Of a stretch of DNA of 8,750 nt, positions 1-5,153 are shown piece by piece (positions within the stretch are counted from its first letter, which is position 1; each line of letters opens with the position of its first letter). A model generated the notes under the pieces. That model ran no database searches. It was not told the DNA's origin and saw only the letters and a program-made list of their open reading frames with translations. Source of the stretch: Acidobacteriota bacterium (GTDB taxonomy: Bacteria; Acidobacteriota; Terriglobia; Terriglobales; Acidobacteriaceae); NCBI GenBank assembly GCA_021841795.1, contig JAKCDN010000112.1:1-8750 (forward strand), in the 5' to 3' direction. Made by a program: the position numbers and the translations under genes.

Positions 1-2173
1 CATACATGCCGTAGCGGTAGGTATAGAAATTTTCGAGGCGGAGGTCGACGTCGTTGACGACGACACCGGAGACGGGTGCGTTGACGCGCCAGAGCAGATC
101 GCGGGAGCGCAGCAGGGCGCGCTTTCGGGTGACGCCGGCACGGGCCACGAGGATGACGGCATCGGAGCGGACGGCGAGGGTCTGGGTGTCAGAGACGGCG
201 AGCAGCGGGGCGCTGTCGATGACGATTCTGTCGAACTGCCGCGCCCATTCGCGCATCTGCTCCTCCATGCGGTTGGAGGAGAGCATCTCAGCGGGATTGG
301 GGGGCCTGGGTCCGGTGGGCAGGACATGCAGGGTGGGCAACTGGGGCAAGGGGGCGGGAATCTGCGGGTGCGCGGCGGCATGGGTGAGGACCGAGGAGAG
401 CCCGAAGCCCTGGCTGGGGAGGGCGAAGACGCGATTGAGGCTGCCGCGGCGGAGGTCGGCATCGACGAGGAGGACGCGTTCGCCTCTTTGCGCGAGCACG
501 ACGGCGAGATTGAGCGAAGTGGTGGTTTTTCCTTCGGACGGGAAGGAGCTGGTAACGAGGATGACGCGCGGAGGATTGTCAATGGACGAGAGCAGGAGGG
601 AGCTGCGCATGCTGCGGTAGGCTTCAGCGGCATTGGATTGCGGATCCCAGAGCGCGATCATCTGATGCTGGGCCTGAGCGGAGGCGGCGGGGATGTCTTC
701 GGAGGCCTCGCTTTTCTTTCGGCCCACAACCAGGGCGATGTGGGGAATGGCGGCCAGCGACGGGAGGGTAGAGGCATTCTCGACTTCTTCAGAGGTGCGC
801 AGCCGGTCGTCGATGGATTCGATGACGAAGGCCACGACGCAACTGACGACGAGTCCGGCGAAGAGCCCGAGCAGCGCGGTCTTGCTTCTGGCCGGGGAGA
901 CCGGGGTAATGGGAACTTCAGCGCGGTCGACGATGGTGATGTTGGCGGCGGACATGCCGGCGTTGATGGTGGCTTCCTTCAGATTGGTCTGGAGGGTGTC
1001 ATAGAGGGTTCGCGAGAGCTCGGCCTGATGGCGGAGCATGGAGTATTGCGCGACGTCTTCATTGAGTTTGTAGGCGGCGTCTTCCTGCGCGCCGAGGCGA
1101 CCGCGCAGCGCGGACTCCAACTGCACGGCGGCCTGATATTCGTCCTGCACCTGACGCCGCGCCAGATCGATCTCCTTATTGATTTGCGACTGGAGCTTGC
1201 CGATCTGGAAGTCGAGCTGCTGCATGGCGGGGTGCTTTGGGCCAAGCCTGGTGGCCATCTGGACGCGCTGGTTCTGCATCTCGGTGAGCTGGGAATAGAG
1301 GGTGGCGATGGTGGAATCGTCGCTCATCAGGGCCATCATGTCGGGCTTCATGGCGTCGAAGTCGCGCATGCGCGCTTCCTTCATGATGCGATCGGCCTCG
1401 GCGTCATCGAGCTCGCTGCTGATCTTCTCCAGGGTCTGCACGGTGAGGTTGGAGTTCTGATCGGTGCCGACGATATTGTGCGCTTTTTGATAGTCAGCCA
1501 ACTGGCGCTGGGCGTTCGCGGCGTCCTGTTTGAGGTTGTTGAGCTGTTTTTCAAGCCAATCGGAGACATGGGCTGTGCGCTCGAAGCTGATCCTGAGGCC
1601 CTCGTCGGAGTAAGTATCGACGAGGCCGTTTACGATGCTGGCGGCGAGGACGGGATCGGTGCCGCTGTAGCGGATGGAGAGGATGCGGGTGTTGGGAATG
1701 ATGCCAATGGTGAGGCCCTGCCGCATGATTCCGATCATGATGTGGCGTTCCAGCGGCGTGATGGGCGCGGACGGGGATGGAGGCGCCTGGCCTTTTTTAG
1801 CCTCGCCCTGGCGAACGACGCGGATGAGGTCGATGCTCTGGGCGGTCTGATAGAGCACGGAATCGCTTTGAATGACCTGCACTTCAGTCTGGAGGGCGAC
1901 GATATCTTCATCGGCTTCGAGATCGAGAGAGCTGTTGTTGAGCGAGCTGGGTTTGATTTCGATGGTCGAAGCGGTCTCAAAGACCGGCGGAGTGCTATAG
2001 GCGTGCCATACGGCGCCGGCAAAACAAAGCAGGGTGACCGAGAGGATGACATAGCGCCTCTTGGTGAGGACGCGCCAGACATCCATCAGGGACCGTTCGC
2101 CAATCGCGAGGATCTTCGATTGGCTGTCAGCCGGCAGGCTGGGTTGAGGCTCTGCCTTGGATTCAAACGACAT
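1..2173 (-). CDS. Wzc/ExoP-like polysaccharide chain-length determinant fused to BY-type tyrosine autokinase (3' end cut by window edge)
   Basis: This inner-membrane protein would set chain length and drive export of an exopolysaccharide, controlled by autophosphorylation. The window holds 724 residues from ATG at 2173, with no stop before the edge. The start is supported by AGGAG five bases upstream. Visible parts, in order: first membrane segment about residues 41-58 (YVILSVTLLCFAGAVW); Wzz periplasmic region with a long coiled-coil-like stretch about 180-400; proline-rich VPITPVSPAR before the second membrane segment (about 432-452); then the cytoplasmic kinase with Walker A PSEGKTTTS (K549), Walker A' VLLVDADLRRG (D571, D573) and Walker B VIDSAP (D653). 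The last residues seen, ENFYTYRYGMY, begin the tyrosine-rich tail that these kinases phosphorylate. The fused layout is like Wzc/ExoP and unlike the split CpsC/CpsD pair of Firmicutes. It is the last gene seen of the UpxY-led cluster, 126 bases after the glycosyltransferase. The family is clear; the polymer handled is unknown. Confidence 0.93.
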   Translation of the reverse strand, partial: MSFESKAEPQPSLPADSQSKILAIGERSLMDVWRVLTKRRYVILSVTLLCFAGAVWHAYSTPPVFETASTIEIKPSSLNNSSLDLEADEDIVALQTEVQVIQSDSVLYQTAQSIDLIRVVRQGEAKKGQAPPSPSAPITPLERHIMIGIMRQGLTIGIIPNTRILSIRYSGTDPVLAASIVNGLVDTYSDEGLRISFERTAHVSDWLEKQLNNLKQDAANAQRQLADYQKAHNIVGTDQNSNLTVQTLEKISSELDDAEADRIMKEARMRDFDAMKPDMMALMSDDSTIATLYSQLTEMQNQRVQMATRLGPKHPAMQQLDFQIGKLQSQINKEIDLARRQVQDEYQAAVQLESALRGRLGAQEDAAYKLNEDVAQYSMLRHQAELSRTLYDTLQTNLKEATINAGMSAANITIVDRAEVPITPVSPARSKTALLGLFAGLVVSCVVAFVIESIDDRLRTSEEVENASTLPSLAAIPHIALVVGRKKSEASEDIPAASAQAQHQMIALWDPQSNAAEAYRSMRSSLLLSSIDNPPRVILVTSSFPSEGKTTTSLNLAVVLAQRGERVLLVDADLRRGSLNRVFALPSQGFGLSSVLTHAAAHPQIPAPLPQLPTLHVLPTGPRPPNPAEMLSSNRMEEQMREWARQFDRIVIDSAPLLAVSDTQTLAVRSDAVILVARAGVTRKRALLRSRDLLWRVNAPVSGVVVNDVDLRLENFYTYRYGMY

Positions 2174-2178
2174 AAAGA

Positions 2179-2183
2179 CTCCT
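2179..2183 (-). promoter_or_regulatory. Ribosome binding site of the Wzc-like gene
   Basis: AGGAG on the minus strand lies five bases before the ATG at 2173. It decides the start and gives this gene its own strong translation signal, in contrast to the glycosyltransferase upstream, which has none. Confidence 0.75.
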
Positions 2184-2203
2184 AACCTATCACCAGATAA
2201 AGA

Positions 2204-2211
2204 TTACCGCC
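2204..2211 (-). promoter_or_regulatory. Possible ops-like element (GGCGGTAA) in the Wzc leader
   Basis: The minus strand reads GGCGGTAA in the 126-base gap before the Wzc-like gene. This matches seven of the eight bases GGCGGTAG of the ops element to which the NusG paralogue RfaH is recruited in enterobacteria. It is part of the small inverted repeat TACC-GGC-GGTA (2205-2215). It lies downstream of a gene for an RfaH/UpxY-like protein in the same operon. Seven bases can match by chance, and the recognition sites of acidobacterial UpxY proteins are not known to me, so this is a weak call. The rest of the gap (2174-2299) holds no open frame with a start and no convincing promoter. Confidence 0.2.
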
Positions 2212-2299
2212 GGTATGGCGGGCAACTGCGGCGTGGGGCGCCGGTTGGCGAGGGGCCGGGGAATGCACCCGCCGCGGGAGAACCAAAGGACGCCGCGGA

Positions 2300-3454
2300 T
2301 CAGGCGGCAAAGGCGCGGTTGATGGCGGCAACGGAGCGCGCAAGGGAAAACCGGGCGGCAAAACAGGCTGGGGCGCGCGCGGCCATGGCATCGCGCGCAG
2401 CAGGAGAAAGCCGGAACCACTGATCGAGGAGCCGCAGCGTGCCATCGAGGGTATCCGGCGCGGCGAGACCGGCTCCGTCGGCGACGATATCGGGCCAGAT
2501 GTTGACCTGGTCGCTGAGAAGAACCGGACGTCCCGCGGCCAGCGCCTCAACCACCGCGAGCCCGAAGTTCTCCTGATGGGAGGGAAGCACGAGGGCGTCA
2601 CAGGCGCGCAGCGCGCCCCACTTGGAATCGCCGCCGAGGATGCCGGGCCAATGCACTCTTGCGGCCACGCCGAGGGCGGCGGCCTGCGCCTGGAGCGCGG
2701 GCTGCAAACCAGCCTGGTCAGGCCCGGCGATGACGAGATCGACGCGCGGGACCGTTGCCGCCAGGCGCGCGAAGGCTTCGATGAGGAGGCTGCAACCCTT
2801 CTTGATATGAATGCGCCCGAGAAACAGGAGAAAGCTGCGTCCGCGCACGGCGGGCAGGGCGCGATAGAAGGCCTCGATCTGAGCGGCGGAGTCGCGGCCG
2901 GCGTATTCCTCCTCCATCAGCCCCAAAGGGGCCACGACGCTGGTCCAACGGCCGGGCCGGAAGCCGGCAAGAGCCAGATCGCGCTCAGTCGCGGTGGTGA
3001 AAAAGACCGCGGCGGCGTCGCGGAGGACAGCATATTGCAAGGGCCAGTAGAGGAGCTTTTTGACGTGTTTGAGCGGATATTGCCGTTGAAACCAGGGATC
3101 GAGCGCACCGTGAACGAAGACACCATAGGGCCTACCGGCGCGGCGAGCCGCGGAACGGAGGGCGGAGCCGGGGAAGGTCCAGACGCCGTGCATGACCATG
3201 CCGTCAAAGCGGGCGGCATGGCAGCGCAGCCAGCGCCAGAGGCGGGGCGAAAAGGCGTATCTGCCGAGGAGGGATTCATCGAGAGGATGCACGGGGCAGG
3301 CGAGTCCGGCGAGGAAGTCAGAGCGCGGATGGTCGAGGGAGACGACCTCAACCTGCGTACCGGCGGCGCAGGAGGCCTTGACGAGCTGCCGCACCGCCTG
3401 GGGAGGGCCACCGGCGGCGGGGGAAAGCGTATCAATGACGTGCAGGATCTGCAT
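2300..3454 (-). CDS. GT4-family glycosyltransferase of the exopolysaccharide cluster
   Basis: This is a 384-residue retaining glycosyltransferase with the GT-B fold, likely cytoplasmic or on the inner membrane face, adding a sugar from a nucleotide donor to the lipid-linked repeat unit. The start at 3454 gives MQILHVIDTLSPAAGGPPQA, a typical GT4 N-terminus with its glycine-rich loop; a longer reading from 3643 would run into the regulator gene and adds residues unlike the family. The C-terminal Rossmann half shows FLGRIHIKKG (about 211-220), VIAGPD, and the EX7E motif ENFGLAVVE (E295, E303), followed by GRPVLLSDQVNIWPDI. There is no good Shine-Dalgarno, and the gene starts 23 bases after the TetR stop, so translation may be coupled. 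The sugar donor and acceptor cannot be read from sequence. Overall length is normal for GT4. Confidence 0.9.
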   Translation of the reverse strand: MQILHVIDTLSPAAGGPPQAVRQLVKASCAAGTQVEVVSLDHPRSDFLAGLACPVHPLDESLLGRYAFSPRLWRWLRCHAARFDGMVMHGVWTFPGSALRSAARRAGRPYGVFVHGALDPWFQRQYPLKHVKKLLYWPLQYAVLRDAAAVFFTTATERDLALAGFRPGRWTSVVAPLGLMEEEYAGRDSAAQIEAFYRALPAVRGRSFLLFLGRIHIKKGCSLLIEAFARLAATVPRVDLVIAGPDQAGLQPALQAQAAALGVAARVHWPGILGGDSKWGALRACDALVLPSHQENFGLAVVEALAAGRPVLLSDQVNIWPDIVADGAGLAAPDTLDGTLRLLDQWFRLSPAARDAMAARAPACFAARFSLARSVAAINRAFAA

Positions 3455-3477
3455 GGTCGGCGGGTGGAACGGGCGGG

Positions 3478-4077
3478 CTAACGGGCCAGCGAGAGCTCCG
3501 CACAGGCGGAGAAGAGCGCTTCGGGACTGGGGGCGTCGCGGTCGAACAGGCGATGCAGCGAACCGTAGTTGAGGATGATGGCGATGAGGGAGAGGACAAG
3601 GGTTTTGGCGCTGGTACAGCGCAGTTCCCCTTTCTCGACCCATGGCTCCAGGTAGCGGGCGACGACCTGCACCAGCTCCCCCAGGTGGCGGCGGAGGAGC
3701 GGATCGATCTCGTCGCCCATTTCAAGAGAGCAGTACTGGATGAGCCGGAGCAGATCCTGGCGGTTGAGGAGCATGGCCGCGATCAACTCGAAGGCGCGAG
3801 AGACCGCGGCGCGGGCGTCCTCGGCCTCGGCAATGCGGGCGAGGAGATCGCCGCGGAGATGCACCTGGCGGAGCTGGGCGTTGAGGACGGCGAGATAGAG
3901 GTCGCGTTTGCGGGGGTAGTGGCGGTAGATGGTGACTTCATTGACGCCCGCGCCGGAGGCGATGTCGCGGGTGCTGACGCCGTTATAGCCGAAGCTGGCG
4001 AACATGCCGGCGGCGCTGGCCAGGATGCGGGCCTCCGCTTCGCCTTTAGCAGGGTTTTGCAGTTTTGACATGGGCAT
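3478..4077 (-). CDS. TetR/AcrR-family transcriptional repressor
   Basis: This is a 199-residue one-component regulator. Residues about 16-62 form the TetR DNA-binding domain: ILASAAGMFASFGYNGVS, then the helix-turn-helix TRDIASGAGVNEVTIYRHY (36-54), followed by RKRDLYLAVL. The remaining 135 residues are a helical ligand and dimer domain, too variable to name a ligand. Two starts are possible: ATG 4077 (MPMSK) or ATG 4071 (MSK). The second has GGA six bases upstream and is slightly favoured by spacing; no GTG, TTG or CTG occurs between the preceding in-frame stop and 4077. It lies between the UpxY-like gene (81-base gap) and the glycosyltransferase (23-base gap), all on one strand, so it is probably transcribed with the polysaccharide genes and may regulate them or itself. 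The family is secure; the target is inferred. Confidence 0.92.
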   Translation of the reverse strand: MPMSKLQNPAKGEAEARILASAAGMFASFGYNGVSTRDIASGAGVNEVTIYRHYPRKRDLYLAVLNAQLRQVHLRGDLLARIAEAEDARAAVSRAFELIAAMLLNRQDLLRLIQYCSLEMGDEIDPLLRRHLGELVQVVARYLEPWVEKGELRCTSAKTLVLSLIAIILNYGSLHRLFDRDAPSPEALFSACAELSLAR

Positions 4078-4158
4078 TCCAAATGCGCGGCAGAAAGCGA
4101 ATGCGGCCGCGACGATAAATTCAGTTCCAGGGGAAGAGGCCGTGATGACGAGAACAGA

Positions 4159-4818
4159 TCAAAAACGCAGGCGCGGAGAGCGCGCGGAGACCAACGAGGG
4201 GATGGCGAAGGACCGATTCCGATTCACGACCGGGGACGGCGGCCCGGAGCTGAGCGGCTCGAGGTCTTCAAGGGCGACCTCGGCGGCATAGCTCTGGCGA
4301 ATGTGGTCCAGGGTGAGCACCACGCGAAAGCTGCTCTTGGTGCGGGTTACGATGCCTTCAAGGCCGGCAAGGGGACCGGAGCGGATGCGCGCGCGGCGGC
4401 CGACGGTCAAGAGCGGGTGCGGCTGGACGAGGTGGGAATCGAGGGCCAGGCGCAGGGCATCGATGGTTGCGTCGGGCAATGAGGCCGGTTCGCCGCCCGT
4501 GCCGCCGACGACGGCGAGCGCGCCGGGAACGCCAAGCACCTTGCCGCGCTGGTTGCGGCAGATGCGGACGAAGAGGTAACCGGGAAAGAGGGGGAGATCG
4601 AGGGTGACTCTGGAGCCGTCAGCCCATTTGCGTTTGGCCTGATAGAGGGGCAGAAAGCACTCGATTGCGCGCTGGTGAAGATGCTGGAGCACGCGTTTTT
4701 CATGGCGCGAGGTGGTATAGAGGGCGAACCAGCAGGGGGGCGGCGCGGCCGCGGCCAGGAGATCGGGCGCGGGGCGGTGGTTGCGGTCGGGCAACGGGTC
4801 GAACCGATTTTGTTGCAA
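4159..4818 (-). CDS. UpxY/RfaH-like NusG paralogue, transcription antiterminator
   Basis: This 219-residue protein should bind elongating RNA polymerase and suppress pausing and termination across a long polysaccharide operon, as UpxY does in Bacteroides and RfaH in enterobacteria. The NusG N-terminal domain covers about residues 30-125 (WFALYTTSRHEKRV, then LDLPLFPGYLFVRI at 73-86). A KOW domain follows at about 138-188 (RIRSGPLAGLEGIV, then VALEDLEPL). A basic, serine/proline-rich tail of about 30 residues ends the protein. The first 28 residues are a proline/alanine-rich extension. The start is TTG 4818: the frame is closed by TAA at 4864-4866 and has no ATG or GTG before the NusG domain. 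GAGGA ten bases upstream may be the ribosome site, though it is partly inside a hairpin. It is the first gene of the cluster, as expected for this family. It is not the housekeeping NusG, because of the KOW wording and the neighbours. Confidence 0.9.
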   Translation of the reverse strand: MQQNRFDPLPDRNHRPAPDLLAAAAPPPCWFALYTTSRHEKRVLQHLHQRAIECFLPLYQAKRKWADGSRVTLDLPLFPGYLFVRICRNQRGKVLGVPGALAVVGGTGGEPASLPDATIDALRLALDSHLVQPHPLLTVGRRARIRSGPLAGLEGIVTRTKSSFRVVLTLDHIRQSYAAEVALEDLEPLSSGPPSPVVNRNRSFAIPSLVSARSPRLRF

Positions 4819-4829
4819 GGCTTCGCCAT

Positions 4830-4845
4830 CCTCACTTGGGTGAGG
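4830..4845 (-). promoter_or_regulatory. Leader hairpin overlapping the UpxY ribosome binding region
   Basis: The sequence is a perfect inverted repeat, CCTCAC with a four-base loop and GTGAGG. In the minus-strand transcript the 3' arm GTGAGG continues into A, so the likely Shine-Dalgarno GAGGA sits mostly within the stem, 10 bases before the TTG start. Pairing would lower translation. No run of T follows, so it is not an intrinsic terminator. Confidence 0.5.
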
Positions 4846-4860
4846 TATTTTCCACAGCTC

Positions 4861-4882
4861 ATTTTAGCAGGTGAATCTACCG
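4861..4882 (-). promoter_or_regulatory. Candidate promoter of the polysaccharide operon (extended -10)
   Basis: On the minus strand TGCTAAAAT (4869-4861) is an extended -10: TG, one base, then TAAAAT with one mismatch to TATAAT. A poor -35, CTGGAA, lies 16 bases upstream, as is usual for extended -10 promoters. Transcription would begin near 4854, giving a leader of about 35 bases that contains the 4830-4845 hairpin. It is the best sigma-70-like site I find in the 4819-5153 gap. Confidence 0.45.
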
Positions 4883-4952
4883 TTCCAGCGCAGGGCGACG
4901 AGCGGACCAAAGGCAGTTAACCGACCTGGCCGGGAGAGGACTTTCTTCAGGC

Positions 4953-4972
4953 GTGAAAGGAAGTGCTTTCAC
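4953..4972. repeat. Inverted repeat GTGAAAG-N6-CTTTCAC, possible operator
   Basis: Perfect 7-bp arms are separated by six bases, making a 20-bp site of the size bound by dimeric regulators. It lies about 85-105 bases upstream of the candidate -10, an activator-like position. A protein from this window (TetR type) or from elsewhere could bind. There is no direct evidence of use. Confidence 0.35.
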
Positions 4973-5044
4973 CGACGTTCCATCCTCCGATGGGGAGACG
5001 AATCGAGGCAAACCCGTGTGAATCAACTGTATCAGTCTACCGCT

Positions 5045-5065
5045 ATCCATCCGCGCCGGATGGAT
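5045..5065 (-). terminator. Perfect 9-bp hairpin after the GH106-like gene, possible transcription end
   Basis: ATCCATCCG and CGGATGGAT are exact inverse complements around a three-base loop. It begins 88 bases after the hydrolase stop codon, which suits a 3' end structure. No T-run follows on either strand, so a classical intrinsic terminator is not supported. It could be a factor-dependent end, an RNA-stabilising stem, or a binding site. Confidence 0.35.
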
Positions 5066-5153
5066 GCGTGGGGAGGCGGCATCCAGTTGGGCAACGAAAG
5101 CGGTTGCATGCTTGCGTCTGCACCGGTCGGGGCGCGGGGCACTTGCATGGGCA

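Larger units (their letters stand above)
4819..5153. other. Intergenic region between the hydrolase gene and the UpxY-led cluster
   Basis: This 335-base stretch has no credible coding sequence. It contains, from right to left in the direction of transcription, the 9-bp hairpin at 5045-5065, the inverted repeat at 4953-4972, the candidate extended -10 at 4861-4869 and the hairpin at 4830-4845. The sequence around 4960-5050 is less GC-rich than the neighbouring genes. It appears to separate a breakdown unit from a synthesis unit, both read on the minus strand. Confidence 0.6.

Noticed and set aside
326..2185. Open frame of 619 codons on the plus strand, opposite the Wzc-like gene
   Set aside because: It is the antisense shadow of a clear gene. 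Its composition is low-complexity (Gly, Asp, Glu, His rich), with no recognisable domain and no ribosome site. Long antisense frames are common in GC-rich DNA with strong third-position G/C bias.
2576..3481. Open frame of 301 codons on the plus strand, opposite the glycosyltransferase
   Set aside because: Glycine- and glutamate-rich antisense shadow with no domain; the minus-strand frame has full GT4 motifs.
3455..3643. Longer N-terminus for the glycosyltransferase (start at 3643)
   Set aside because: It would overlap the TetR gene by over 160 bases and adds arginine/proline-rich residues in front of the canonical GT4 start MQILHVIDT.
3921..3928. GGCGGTAG (exact ops-like octamer) on the plus strand
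   Set aside because: It is inside the TetR coding sequence and on the strand opposite to transcription, so it cannot act as an ops element for these genes.
4078..4158. Possible internal promoter for TetR (AATTTATC)
   Set aside because: The -10 match is poor and no -35 is visible; co-transcription with the UpxY gene explains the layout.
4407..4910. Alternative minus-strand frame of 167 codons over the UpxY gene, with an ATG after GAGG
   Set aside because: It lacks the NusG/KOW patterns found in the 4159-4818 frame and is rich in Ser, Pro and Arg, typical of a shifted frame. The ATG is out of frame with the UpxY protein.
5018..5040. Possible promoter with TGATACAGT on the minus strand
   Set aside because: Only four of six -10 bases match and no acceptable -35 is found 16-18 bases upstream; the site at 4861-4869 is better.
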